Shown here one piece after another: positions 54,320 to 63,842 of a stretch of DNA of 64,000 nt. Under the pieces are notes generated by a model. That model was not told the origin of the DNA and searched no databases. It saw nothing but the letters and a program-made list of their open reading frames with translations. The position numbers and the translations under genes were made by a program. This DNA comes from Tepidibacter mesophilus. GTDB taxonomy: Bacteria > Bacillota > Clostridia > Peptostreptococcales > Peptostreptococcaceae. Position 1 is the first letter of the stretch. Each line of letters begins with the position of its first letter. The DNA lies in the NCBI RefSeq assembly GCF_002724055.1, contig NZ_BDQY01000015.1:1-64000 (forward strand), in the 5' to 3' direction.

Positions 54320-55351
54320 TTATATTTTCCCAAATAGGTCTGCAATTTTTTCAGGCGGAAGGACATATGTAGCTGCATTAAGCTTTACAGCTTCTCCTGG
54401 CATACCATAAATCACAGAAGTTTTCTTATCTTGCGCTACAGTAATAGCCCCTTTATCTTTTAATAATTTTAACTCTTGAGCTCCATCTTTTCCCATACCT
54501 GTAAGAAGAATTGCCATTGAGTTTTTACCATAATGATTTAATACTGATCTAAACAGACATGAAACCGATGGTCTTAATCCATTTTCTTTTTCATCCGTAT
54601 TTAAAAATATTTGTCCATTCTTTCTAATCTCCATATGAAACCCATCGGGAGCAAAATAAATATGTCCAGGCAGTGCATATTCTCCCTGTGAACCTATATG
54701 TATTGGATACTCTGTAGATTTAGAAAGCCATTCAATAAGTCCATCTAAAAATCCAGGAGCTATATGCTGTACAACAAGTATAGGAACCTTTATTTTAGAT
54801 GGAAGTCTAGAAAATAAAGTTTGAAGAATAGCAGGCCCTCCTGTCGATACCCCTATAACTACTACTTTTATATTCAAAAAACCATTTTTCAAATTCATAC
54901 CACTTGATAAACTCATTTTACTATTTTTATAATCAGCTTTACGCTTTACAACTTTCACTTCTGACATCAATTTGACCATATTAATAATATTTTGTGATAT
55001 TTCACAAAAATCATTATGGTCTATGCCTTCTGGTTTTTCTATAACAGAAACAGCTCCAGCTTCAATAGCCTCAAAAGTTTTATCTATATCATGTGAATCA
55101 AACAATCCCGTTATTACTATAATAGGTATGGGATTTGTTTCCATTATCCTCCTTGTTGCCTCAAAACCATCCATTATAGGCATACTTATATCCATAGTTA
55201 TTATATCAGGTTTATTTTTCTGTATAAATTTAATGGCTTCCTCTCCATTATTAACTACCCCAATTACCTCAATATTCTCATCAAAATTTAGTATATGAGT
55301 TATTAATTCTTGAATAGTTGGAGAATCTTCAACTACAAGTACTTTAATCAT
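54320..55351 (-). CDS. cheB: Chemotaxis methylesterase/deamidase CheB
   Basis: 343 residues. Receiver domain (VEDSPTIQELITH, Asp in PDIITMDISMPIMDG) joined to the CheB catalytic domain with Ser in VIGVSTGGPA, His in VVQHIAPGF and Asp in LTGMGKDGAQEL. Removes methyl groups from receptor glutamates and so resets receptor signalling; phosphorylated by the CheA of the operon. Start follows AGGAGC. It lies 45 bases before the response-regulator cyclase. Confidence 0.95.
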   Translation of the reverse strand: MIKVLVVEDSPTIQELITHILNFDENIEVIGVVNNGEEAIKFIQKNKPDIITMDISMPIMDGFEATRRIMETNPIPIIVITGLFDSHDIDKTFEAIEAGAVSVIEKPEGIDHNDFCEISQNIINMVKLMSEVKVVKRKADYKNSKMSLSSGMNLKNGFLNIKVVVIGVSTGGPAILQTLFSRLPSKIKVPILVVQHIAPGFLDGLIEWLSKSTEYPIHIGSQGEYALPGHIYFAPDGFHMEIRKNGQIFLNTDEKENGLRPSVSCLFRSVLNHYGKNSMAILLTGMGKDGAQELKLLKDKGAITVAQDKKTSVIYGMPGEAVKLNAATYVLPPEKIADLFGKI

Positions 55352-55438
55352 ATTTCATGCTCCTATATAATTTTTTTATAATTTCCATTATGCAGTTCAA
55401 AAAAGCCTACATTTAAGATTTTCAAAATAAAGACTTTT

Positions 55439-57667
55439 TTATATTAATCTTTTTATAGTTTCTAATAAATTATTTTGTCTGAAATCACTTTTTACGATAT
55501 ACGCACTGGCACCAACATCTATACCTCGTTCCTTATCTTCTCTTGATTCAAGGGAAGTTACAAGGATAACAGGTATTTCACAGGTTTGACTATCATTTCT
55601 AATTTTTGATGTTAACTCGAATCCATCCATTTCAGGCATTTCAACATCTGTTATTACAATATCAAATTTTTCAGATTTTATCAATTCCCATCCTTTAAGC
55701 CCATTCACTGCAGTTTTTACAATATATCCATGACTTTCTAGAATATTTTTCAAAAGAGTTCTTGATGTAATTGAATCTTCTACTACAATAATCCTCTTGT
55801 TTTGAATAATATCTTTTTCACTCTCACCGACAATACTTAAGGATTTGTTACTATTCTTAAGGGATGATTTTATTAGGTCCTGTACTGCTAATATAGGTAC
55901 CACCTGTCCTGAACCTAATATAGTTGCTCCTGCGATATTTCTAACTTTTTTTAACTGTTTATTAAATCTTTTTACAAGTACCTCTTGCTCTATTATTATC
56001 TCATCGACACTTAATGCAATTTTATTTTCCATATCATTTACCACCAAAATCGAAATAATATCACCAGAAGATTCTTCTATTCTTTTATCTTGTATCTCTA
56101 AAATATCTTTTAATCTAACAATAGGAATGATATATCCATCTAACGATATCGTAGCTCTATTTTCTATTATTCTGACTTCATCTTTTTTGACTCTCATAAC
56201 CTTTTCAACTTTTCCAGTTGGTATTACAAAATCTTGTTTCTCCACTTTTAGAATTATTCCTCTATTAGTTGAAATAGTTATGGGAAGTATAATCGTGAAT
56301 GTAGTTCCCTTTGCCTTTTCACTTCTTACAGTTATAGACCCTTCAAGTTTTTGTACTTTTTCATATACAATAGCAAGACCTAATCCTCTACCAGATATAT
56401 CAGTAATTATATCACTAGTAGAAATACCTGATTTGAAAATAAGCATTTTTGCACTTTCATCATCAATAGCATTGACTTGTCCCTGCGTCAGAATATTGTT
56501 TATAATAGCTTTTTCTTTTAATTTTTCAATATCTATACCCACTCCATCATCAGAAATTTCAATTTTAACCGTATCACTACTTACCTGTACAATGTTCAAA
56601 TTTATTGTTCCTCTGGAAGACTTTTCAATACCATGATCAATGCAATTTCTAATAATATGCATAAGAGGATCTTTCATTTCTTCTAAAATTCTTCTATCAA
56701 TCTCTATTTCTGTACCCTCACTTATAAATTCAATTTCCTTTCCTATATGTCTAGATAAATCTCTAACCATCTTAGGAAACATTTCTATTATAGAATAAAA
56801 CGGAAGAAGCATGATGCTTTTTATATCTTCTATAAAAGTATCTGTCATCATTTCTATTGTTTTTGCCTCATTTTCAGCAGATTTTAACAAAGCATCTACA
56901 TTATTTTTGAGCATTTCAATAAAAGTATATTCTTTTTCTTTTTTCCATAAATCAATCAATTCCTTGATTTCTTTAATTTCCTTAGCAGTTTTAATAGATG
57001 AAAGTTTTGCATAAGCCATTTCTTCTCCCTGAAGTAATAAAGAATCCAGTTTAGATTTAGAAACTCTAACAATTTCACTTGTTTTACCTTCAGTAACTTT
57101 GACAGTATTTATATTTTGCATTTTTACATCTTCTTCATTTTTTATATTTTTAGAAGCTTTTATAATATTATTATCTTCTTGTGAATACTTAGGTTTTATA
57201 TTTACATCTTGATTTATCCCTGTATCCAAATTTACAGTTTCAGTCTTTATTGAATCAATTTTTCCCAAATTACCACATTCTATTTTTTTCAAGTTTCCCA
57301 TAATTACCGAAATATCTTTAATTTCACCTTCATGTGAGGAAAGAATATCTTCTATAATATCAATAGATTCATTGAAAATATCAAACATCTGTTCATTTAA
57401 TTCTAATGTTTCTTTTTTTATTTTAGAAAATATATTTTCCATAGTATGACAAATACTCTCGATTTCTTTTATACTTACTGCTCTTGATGCACCTTTCAAG
57501 CTGTGAAATTCCCTATGTATTGTTTCAACAATTGTTTTTTTGTTTTCTTCAACGAACATTTTTTCTAATTCAATCAATGATAATGAAATAATTCTTAAAT
57601 GCTCATAAGCTTCTATTGTGAAGGTAGAACGTAGCTTTTTAAAAAACTCAGCATCGTTTATATGCAT
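55439..57667 (-). CDS. cheA: CheA-type hybrid histidine kinase with C-terminal receiver
   Basis: 742 residues: Hpt domain with His55 (REFHSLKGASRAV), linker, dimer/HATPase domains (RNCIDHGIE for N box, DDGVGIDIEKL for G1, GRGLGLAIVYE for G2), a CheW-like domain (about 470-600) and a receiver (about 620-742, Asp in IVITDVEMPEMDG). This is the WspE/FrzE type, in which the fused receiver acts as phosphate sink or internal regulator. No P2 domain is obvious. It lies 17 bases after the receptor gene with AGGGAGGATAAAG. Confidence 0.94.
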   Translation of the reverse strand: MHINDAEFFKKLRSTFTIEAYEHLRIISLSLIELEKMFVEENKKTIVETIHREFHSLKGASRAVSIKEIESICHTMENIFSKIKKETLELNEQMFDIFNESIDIIEDILSSHEGEIKDISVIMGNLKKIECGNLGKIDSIKTETVNLDTGINQDVNIKPKYSQEDNNIIKASKNIKNEEDVKMQNINTVKVTEGKTSEIVRVSKSKLDSLLLQGEEMAYAKLSSIKTAKEIKEIKELIDLWKKEKEYTFIEMLKNNVDALLKSAENEAKTIEMMTDTFIEDIKSIMLLPFYSIIEMFPKMVRDLSRHIGKEIEFISEGTEIEIDRRILEEMKDPLMHIIRNCIDHGIEKSSRGTINLNIVQVSSDTVKIEISDDGVGIDIEKLKEKAIINNILTQGQVNAIDDESAKMLIFKSGISTSDIITDISGRGLGLAIVYEKVQKLEGSITVRSEKAKGTTFTIILPITISTNRGIILKVEKQDFVIPTGKVEKVMRVKKDEVRIIENRATISLDGYIIPIVRLKDILEIQDKRIEESSGDIISILVVNDMENKIALSVDEIIIEQEVLVKRFNKQLKKVRNIAGATILGSGQVVPILAVQDLIKSSLKNSNKSLSIVGESEKDIIQNKRIIVVEDSITSRTLLKNILESHGYIVKTAVNGLKGWELIKSEKFDIVITDVEMPEMDGFELTSKIRNDSQTCEIPVILVTSLESREDKERGIDVGASAYIVKSDFRQNNLLETIKRLI

Positions 57668-57684
57668 CTTTATCCTCCCTTTCC

Positions 57685-59727
57685 TTAAACCTTGTATTCT
57701 TCAGTTAACTGCTTAATTCTATATCCCATTTCTTGAAGTCTATTCGTTGCCTCTTCTAGCTGTTTCATACTATCAACATTTTGAATACTAGCCTCATTTA
57801 TCCCTTCCATTGCTATTGCCACCTGATCCATTCCAATCAATTGCTGCTGACTAGATGCTTCTATTTGTATCGCTGCCTGTGCAGATATATTTATATTTTC
57901 CATAAGTTGATGTATAGAATAACCCGCTTCACCTGCTTGTTTCATACCTGCATCGACAAGCTTTATCCCTTTTTCAGTTGTCATTACAGCTGTATTGGCA
58001 GCTTTTTGTATATCCCTTAATATATTTCTTATCTGCTTTGTACCTTGTTTTGATTGTTCTGATAAATTTCTAATTTCCTGAGCCACTATAGAGAATCCTT
58101 TTCCATGTTCTCCTGCTTTAGCTGCTTCTATGGAAGCATTTACAGCAAGTATATTAGACTGTTCAGAAATAGTATCGACACTCTCTATAAGTTCACTTAT
58201 ATTCTGGCTCTGTTCACTTAAAGCTATTATACTTTCTGCAATTTCTTGCATTTGGCTATTAATAACATTCATTCCTTCTAATGTATCTTCGGTTGCTTTG
58301 CTTCCTATTTTTGATATTTCAAGTGCTTTCTTTGCACTATTTGAAACATTTTTTGTTTTTTCACTTGATACATATACCGTCTGTTTTACCTCTTCAACAG
58401 TTGCTGTCGTTTCACTAACAGCTGAAGAAGTTTGAGCAGCCCCTGTTGTAACTTGAGTAAGTGAAACTGTAATTTCATTCACAGAAGCTGCAAGCACATT
58501 TGCTACATTCATAATCTCTTTTGTTTGCTCTCTAAGATTGTTTAGCATATTGCCAATTGATTTTTTCAAAATTCCTATTTCATCTGATCGTTGTTCTTGA
58601 TCTATTTCAACAGTTAAATCTCCTTTAGATATTCTCGTAGCAATATTTGCCATTTTTATCAATGGAGTGACAATACCAGAAGATATAATAACTGAAAATA
58701 TTATTATTAATATTACTGCAAATATTAAAATAATCATCATTAACTTTTGTAATTTATACACTGATTGAAATGCTTCAGCTTCATCTATTTTAACAAGTAC
58801 AGACCACTTTAAATTATCAATATTTAATGGAGTATATGCTACAATTGATTTAACATTATGATAATCAGAGTATGTATCAACATCAGTTTTTCCATTCATC
58901 ACAGCTTCAGTTCCTTTTGTTATTATTTCCTTCAAAAGGATAGCAGATTTTGCTGCCTTTATTTTTTCATCTTCCTCATTTTTTAAAAATCTAGTATTAC
59001 TTCTCAATTTATAATCTTGTCCAATTAAAACTACTTCTCCACTCTTACCAAGATTTAGCGACTCCCATTTATCATTATTGGATACAATATCATCTATTTT
59101 ATCTGTACCCATTTTAAAAATAAGAACCCCAATCTTTTCGTCGCCTTTATAAATAGGAGAAGCTATAGCTAGAATTGGCTTTTCATTAGAAGGGCTATAG
59201 AATTCATAGTCTGTAACTATCGTGAAATTTTCATCTCTACTGTTTGTTGTAGCTTCATATGCTTTTGCAATATTTGTATTTTTATAAGGTCCAGTCGAAA
59301 GATTTGTTCCAAAATCCGCTTCCTTAAATGCTGAATATAAAATATTTCCATTTAAATCTACAAGTAATATATCCCCATGCCCTAATTTTTCAATAAAATT
59401 TACGAATTTAGAATTATATTTTTCGTACACATCATTATAAAAATCACTATTCAATCCAAACTTAGTAAATTCTTCCATACACTCTATAACATATGGTTCC
59501 TGTGCCATGTAGGTAATTCTATCTTGATTAACTTTAAAATAATCTTCTATTTCTTTTTTCTTTGTATCTCTTATAAAAGTTAGTTGATCAGTAGCTCCTT
59601 TTTGTAATGATTTTTCTGAGTTATAATAACTCAATTCACCTATAATCAATGCAGGTATAATAGCTAGTATTAAAAAATATATTATTAACTTTCCTTTTAA
59701 GCTTTTAATAAGATCTTTCTTTATCAT
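57685..59727 (-). CDS. Methyl-accepting chemotaxis protein (dCache-type)
   Basis: 680 residues from the ATG at 59727 (GGGGGAAAAG before it; an upstream TTG lies ahead of that RBS). Membrane segment 10-32, a large extracellular Cache-type sensor (about 35-325), second segment (about 330-355), HAMP, and signalling domain with [20 protein letters not shown] at the tip. Glu/Gln pairs for methylation are present. It is the only receptor in this operon, so it probably sets the input for the c-di-GMP output. Ligand unknown. Confidence 0.92.
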   Translation of the reverse strand: MIKKDLIKSLKGKLIIYFLILAIIPALIIGELSYYNSEKSLQKGATDQLTFIRDTKKKEIEDYFKVNQDRITYMAQEPYVIECMEEFTKFGLNSDFYNDVYEKYNSKFVNFIEKLGHGDILLVDLNGNILYSAFKEADFGTNLSTGPYKNTNIAKAYEATTNSRDENFTIVTDYEFYSPSNEKPILAIASPIYKGDEKIGVLIFKMGTDKIDDIVSNNDKWESLNLGKSGEVVLIGQDYKLRSNTRFLKNEEDEKIKAAKSAILLKEIITKGTEAVMNGKTDVDTYSDYHNVKSIVAYTPLNIDNLKWSVLVKIDEAEAFQSVYKLQKLMMIILIFAVILIIIFSVIISSGIVTPLIKMANIATRISKGDLTVEIDQEQRSDEIGILKKSIGNMLNNLREQTKEIMNVANVLAASVNEITVSLTQVTTGAAQTSSAVSETTATVEEVKQTVYVSSEKTKNVSNSAKKALEISKIGSKATEDTLEGMNVINSQMQEIAESIIALSEQSQNISELIESVDTISEQSNILAVNASIEAAKAGEHGKGFSIVAQEIRNLSEQSKQGTKQIRNILRDIQKAANTAVMTTEKGIKLVDAGMKQAGEAGYSIHQLMENINISAQAAIQIEASSQQQLIGMDQVAIAMEGINEASIQNVDSMKQLEEATNRLQEMGYRIKQLTEEYKV

Positions 59728-59752
59728 CTTTATCTTTTCCCCCTTCAAGTGG

Positions 59753-60241
59753 TTAAATTATGTCTTCATTAACAATAAATTTTTCATCCATAATGATATT
59801 TTTTATATCTAAAACAATACTTCGTTCTTTTGTTACTCCCTTAAAGTAGTTAGCATTAAAATTTGTTATAGTTGAAATATTTTTTTGTATTTCTGATAAA
59901 GAAATATTCTTACATCCTAAAATGCCATCTATAGCTATTCCAACCTCTATTTCATCCATATTTATAACAATTACTTTTTTTACATTATCTGCATTTATTT
60001 TTGCTACAGTAAAACCTAAAAAATTTCTAATATCTATTACAGATATTATTTTCCCTCTAAAATTCATTATTCCTACTATAAAAGCAGGTGTACATGGAAG
60101 CATAGTAACATTTTTTATAGAATATACCTCATTAACATATACAACTTCAACTGCATATTTTTGGCTTGAATCATCATCGTTTAACACAAATTCTAGAATT
60201 TCAGTACTTTCAAATATTTCTTCTTTATTGAACTCTTCCAT
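59753..60241 (-). CDS. cheW: Chemotaxis scaffold CheW
   Basis: 162 residues from the ATG at 60241 (ATAAGGGAG before it). CheW beta-barrel sequence: [40 protein letters not shown] and [16 protein letters not shown]. It links the receptor to CheA. It overlaps the end of cheR by 17 bases. Only one CheW is in the operon, whereas Wsp has two (WspB and WspD). Confidence 0.93.
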   Translation of the reverse strand: MEEFNKEEIFESTEILEFVLNDDDSSQKYAVEVVYVNEVYSIKNVTMLPCTPAFIVGIMNFRGKIISVIDIRNFLGFTVAKINADNVKKVIVINMDEIEVGIAIDGILGCKNISLSEIQKNISTITNFNANYFKGVTKERSIVLDIKNIIMDEKFIVNEDII

Positions 60242-61649
60242 AAACTTCTCCCTTATCAATTATATTTTTGATCATTTGCTTTAATACTCCCACTGTCATT
60301 TCTTCTGAATAAGGAATTATATCCTCATCATCAAAATTATCTAATAATTCAAGTGTATTTTTTAAATTTTTAAATGCTTCGGCATGTTTGCCTTGTTTTA
60401 AATTTAAATTCCCTAGGTCAAAGTAGGCCATAATGAAATTTGGATTAAGATAAACAACTTTTTTTAATGTCATAACAGCTTCGATAACATTCCCTTGTTC
60501 TTGCTGAATACTCGCTAAAAGGTAATAATAAAAAGGATTTATTCTGTCAATAAGGATAGCTTTTTTACAGCATTCAATAGCTTCTTCAAGCTTTCCCTCA
60601 TTGGCTAGGGAACGAGCTATTATTTCAAGCTCTTGCGCATTTTGTTTGTCTTCCTTTGTTGATTTTTTTTCATCTTTTATTGTAACATTATTAATATTTA
60701 AATTTTTTTGGTGTTTTAATATATCATTTTGCATAATTAATTTTTTTTGTATAAAACTATTATCAATCAAACTATGGTCAAATAACTTTACTAAATTATT
60801 TTTTTTAATTCTTTTATTGTATAAAAACATGTCGTTAATATTTATAGGTGTAAAAGAAGTATCATTAAGAAATAAACTTTCAGTTGGTGCCACAACAAGC
60901 CAACCTCCATTTACAATATTATTATAAAAACGATCAATTATTCTACTAGCTTGATATTTACTAAAATATATAAGAACATTTCTACAAAATATAATATCCA
61001 TATTTTTGATAATCTTCCCATCAAATATATAAGTTTGATCAGCCAAATTTAAACTTTCAAATTTTACAAATCGAAGGATATCCTCCTTAAGTTTATAGCT
61101 CATATCATCCATTCTAATAAAATACTTATTTTTAATGCTTGAATCTACACCTCTAAAGGACCATTCACTATATATTCCTTTTTTAGCCTTACTAAGAGAT
61201 GAATGATTTATATCAGTAGCAATAATCTCTATATTCCAATTTTTATAATCAGGAATAAGCTCTTTAACTAAAATAGCTATTGAATAGGCTTCTTCACCAG
61301 AAGAACAACCACTACTCCAAATCTTCAAACTTTTACTAGAACATCTTCTCTTATTAATTATATCTGGTAATATTGTCTGTCTCATTGCATCAAATAATTT
61401 TTTATCTCTAAAAAAATAAGTTTCTCCAATAGTAAGACAACCTACTAAATTCTTTAAATCTTCTTGAGACAATTTATTTGAAAGTATTAATTTTATATAA
61501 TCTTCAAAATCAATATTTTTTTGTTTTGCTGCATTAAATATACTTCTTGTAAGGTCATTAAACCTTTTTTCTGTAAAATATAACCCAAATCTTGTTTCTA
61601 TATATTTATCTATATTATAAAGAATATCTTTAGAAATATTATTTGTCAT
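60225..61649 (-). CDS. cheR: Chemotaxis methyltransferase CheR with TPR repeats
   Basis: 474 residues from the ATG at 61649 (AGAGGGATAAAA before it). CheR N-terminal helical domain, then the SAM-binding domain (about 70-275) with KIWSSGCSSGEEAYS, IEIIATDINHSSLSKAKKG and IIFCRNVLIYFS. Two to three TPR repeats follow (about 350-440, NEGKLEEAIECCKKAILID). This CheR-TPR layout is that of WspC/FrzF. It starts the operon, which matches WspA-F in content but not order. Confidence 0.94.
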   Translation of the reverse strand: MTNNISKDILYNIDKYIETRFGLYFTEKRFNDLTRSIFNAAKQKNIDFEDYIKLILSNKLSQEDLKNLVGCLTIGETYFFRDKKLFDAMRQTILPDIINKRRCSSKSLKIWSSGCSSGEEAYSIAILVKELIPDYKNWNIEIIATDINHSSLSKAKKGIYSEWSFRGVDSSIKNKYFIRMDDMSYKLKEDILRFVKFESLNLADQTYIFDGKIIKNMDIIFCRNVLIYFSKYQASRIIDRFYNNIVNGGWLVVAPTESLFLNDTSFTPININDMFLYNKRIKKNNLVKLFDHSLIDNSFIQKKLIMQNDILKHQKNLNINNVTIKDEKKSTKEDKQNAQELEIIARSLANEGKLEEAIECCKKAILIDRINPFYYYLLASIQQEQGNVIEAVMTLKKVVYLNPNFIMAYFDLGNLNLKQGKHAEAFKNLKNTLELLDNFDDEDIIPYSEEMTVGVLKQMIKNIIDKGEVYGRVQ

Positions 61650-62044
61650 TTTTATCCCTCTACTTAACTTTAAAATTTTCAATCTATATTCAATAATACA
61701 TTTTATTATATATCATATTAAATACCTCATAAATGTTTTTTTAATGTTCTATAACACCTAAAAAGACCATACTAAATTACTTATAGTACGGTCATAAATT
61801 TTGCTTTACTTGACCTTCACATTTTCCTTTGTATTGAAATCCCTAATGCCCATCTGTTAAATTATAACATTTAAAATTCTATAATAGAATAAAAATTCTC
61901 AATTATAATTCACTTTTCTATTTCTTAACATATTATTGCAATTATAGTATACTTTAATTACAATAACATGTTTTTATGTAATATATTGTTATTTTATATA
62001 TTTAATTGTTATTTTTATCAAAACAACTAAAGGGGATGGGGTAT
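61650..62044. other. Divergent intergenic region with a minus-strand hairpin
   Basis: 395 bases. On the minus strand a 15-codon frame (MGIRDFNTKENVKVK, ATG at about 61852) with no RBS precedes a hairpin GACCGTACTAT/ATAGTATGGTC-like stem at 61764-61794, which is followed by TTTTTAGG. It looks like a leader with an intrinsic terminator ahead of cheR, or the tail of a lost gene. A TATAAT at about 61946 (minus) may be the -10 of the operon promoter. Confidence 0.45.
61764..61794 (-). terminator. Possible leader terminator of the che operon
   Basis: GACC-TACT stem with A/T bulge around AATTTAGT-type loop sequence, then CTTTTT on the minus strand. It lies 115 bases before the cheR start. Confidence 0.5.
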
Positions 62045-63064
62045 ATGCAAACTTATATAAGTAAACCAGAAATAGGATTTCCTAAATCAGAAATTCGCAA
62101 TAATACAGAAATGATGAATATTTTGGGATTACAAGATTCTAGAAAACTAAAAATCTTATTCAAAAAAGGTGGAGTAAATACAAAATTTTCTACATACAAT
62201 TTCAAAGAAAATAAATCTAATGAAGATATGACAAAAATGTGTTTTGAATCAATAGAAAAGCTATTTATAAACAATAAGATTACAGCTAAAGACATTGATT
62301 GTATAATAACTTGTTATAATTCAACCGACCAACAATTACCAGGATTAAGTAGTAGATTGTTCTCAGAAATAGATTTCAATAAAAACATTCACAACTATCC
62401 TATATTCGGTTTGGGTTGTGGTGCATTCGTTTCAGCAATCAAATTATCAAACACATTATTAAAAGATGAAAATATAAAGAATATATTAGTTGTATGCTGC
62501 GAAGCTCAAACTCACATGTATTTTGAGAACTCAGATCCTAATGATAATGGACAGCTAATGTCAGTAACAATATTCGGTGATGGAGCGTCTGCCACATTAA
62601 TTACCAAAGATAGCTCATTTAACTGTAATAAACTTCAGGTTATCGATACTAAAGTTTCAACTTGTTATAGTAATAGTATGTCAATGAAAAATAATATAGT
62701 TCATCTTGATGAAAAACTTCTCGAAAATATCTCACCACATATATACGACTTAGTTTCTTCTTTACTGGAAGAACACGGTTTAAAAAAAGAAGATATTGAT
62801 CATTGGGTTATGCACTCCGGAGGAAAGAAAATTTTAGCAGGGGTAAAGAAATTATTCGATTTAAGTGATGATCAAATGCTACCTTCACTTCAAGTGTATA
62901 AAAATTACGGCAATATATCTTGTGCAAGCGTACCAGTAGGATTAAATAGATTATACACATTATCAGAAGATAACAAATATATGAAAAATCCAGGAGATCT
63001 GGGCATAATTCTAGGCTTTGGTTCAGGATTTTTCCTTGGTGCAAGTTTAGTGAAATATTTATAA
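62045..63064 (+). CDS. Type III polyketide synthase/KAS III-like enzyme
   Basis: 339 residues from the ATG at 62045 (AAAGGGGAT upstream). Thiolase-fold condensing enzyme with the Cys nucleophile in FGLGCGAFVSA, His in HWVMHSGGKKIL and Asn in YGNISCASVPVGLN. The HSGG and YGN contexts are those of type III PKS (chalcone-synthase superfamily) rather than FabH (PHQAN). No methyltransferase, acyl carrier or fatty-acid gene lies beside it, so it may make an alkylpyrone or resorcinol from acyl-CoA alone; product is inference. Confidence 0.78.
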   Translation: MQTYISKPEIGFPKSEIRNNTEMMNILGLQDSRKLKILFKKGGVNTKFSTYNFKENKSNEDMTKMCFESIEKLFINNKITAKDIDCIITCYNSTDQQLPGLSSRLFSEIDFNKNIHNYPIFGLGCGAFVSAIKLSNTLLKDENIKNILVVCCEAQTHMYFENSDPNDNGQLMSVTIFGDGASATLITKDSSFNCNKLQVIDTKVSTCYSNSMSMKNNIVHLDEKLLENISPHIYDLVSSLLEEHGLKKEDIDHWVMHSGGKKILAGVKKLFDLSDDQMLPSLQVYKNYGNISCASVPVGLNRLYTLSEDNKYMKNPGDLGIILGFGSGFFLGASLVKYL

Positions 63065-63080
63065 CCTTTTTAGTATATTA

Positions 63081-63111
63081 AAAAACCGTATAGATTTTTC
63101 TATACGGTTTT
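63081..63111. terminator. Terminator of the PKS-like gene
   Basis: AAAACCGTATAGA and TCTATACGGTTTT with a 4-base loop, flanked by A and T tracts. Confidence 0.9.
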
Positions 63112-63156
63112 GTTATCTATTTTTAAAAACTATTCTCTAAAATAATACCCATATTT

Positions 63157-63714
63157 CTATTTTAATAATAATATATTTTCTATATCTAATTTAATATTAT
63201 CTGGCAAATTCTGATTTAGATTTCTTTCTAATAAATTTCTATACTTTATTCCCGATTTCTTAAGGTATTCTTTTAATAAAGGAATTCTTTTCTTTGGATC
63301 TTTCATAACACTATATGCCACATACCAATCTTCTAGAGTAGTCAAATTTACTTTGATATTATCTATTATCATACAATCTTTAATAGCATCATCATCTAAA
63401 ACAAACTCATAGATTTTACCTTCTCCTAAATCTATTTTAAAATCTCCAAGAAACTCAACCATAGTATCTTCCACTATATACCCAAAAAATTCTTTTGTTT
63501 TAAAGGGTTCTTTTGAAGGTAATTCTATATATGTACCTATAGTATCCATAAATTTTTTTATTTCATCTTTATGATTTGCATCTATTAATATATCAATATC
63601 ATTTGGATTCTCTACTAAACCATAATGATTTAATACTACCGATCCCCCGATTGCCCAAGTACAATTCAACTTATTCAATCCCTCTGCTATTTTTCTTAAT
63701 ACATATTGATTCAT
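63157..63714 (-). CDS. Nucleotidyltransferase-domain protein
   Basis: 185 residues. Pol-beta-like nucleotidyltransferase core: WAIGGSVVLNHYG (the GGS loop) and PNDIDILIDA (D-x-D metal pair), as in proteins annotated as nucleotidyltransferase or AbiEii/MNT-like. A third acidic residue may be that in MVEFLGDFKIDLG. RBS AGGAGGACAAT. It has no antitoxin-like partner adjacent, so a toxin role is not supported. Function unknown. Confidence 0.75.
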   Translation of the reverse strand: MNQYVLRKIAEGLNKLNCTWAIGGSVVLNHYGLVENPNDIDILIDANHKDEIKKFMDTIGTYIELPSKEPFKTKEFFGYIVEDTMVEFLGDFKIDLGEGKIYEFVLDDDAIKDCMIIDNIKVNLTTLEDWYVAYSVMKDPKKRIPLLKEYLKKSGIKYRNLLERNLNQNLPDNIKLDIENILLLK

Positions 63715-63802
63715 ATTGTCCTCCTATAGAAATCATTTCATTAATTCTATTTTATTTTCTACTAAATTTAATATCCCATTCTCCATTTGGATTTTTGCAT
63801 TA

Positions 63803-63829
63803 AAAAACCGTACAAATTTCTCTGTACGG
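63803..63829. terminator. Terminator downstream of tmRNA
   Basis: AACCGTACA and TGTACGGTT with a 9-base loop, flanked by A and T tracts, 14 bases past the tmRNA 3' end on the minus strand. Confidence 0.8.
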
Positions 63830-63842
63830 TTATAATCCCAAT

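Noticed and set aside
61681-62005. c-di-GMP riboswitch upstream of the che operon
   Set aside because: The conserved blocks of the c-di-GMP-I and -II aptamers could not be found on either strand.
63157-63714. MNT/AbiE-type toxin-antitoxin pair
   Set aside because: There is a nucleotidyltransferase-like protein but no HEPN or regulator partner beside it.
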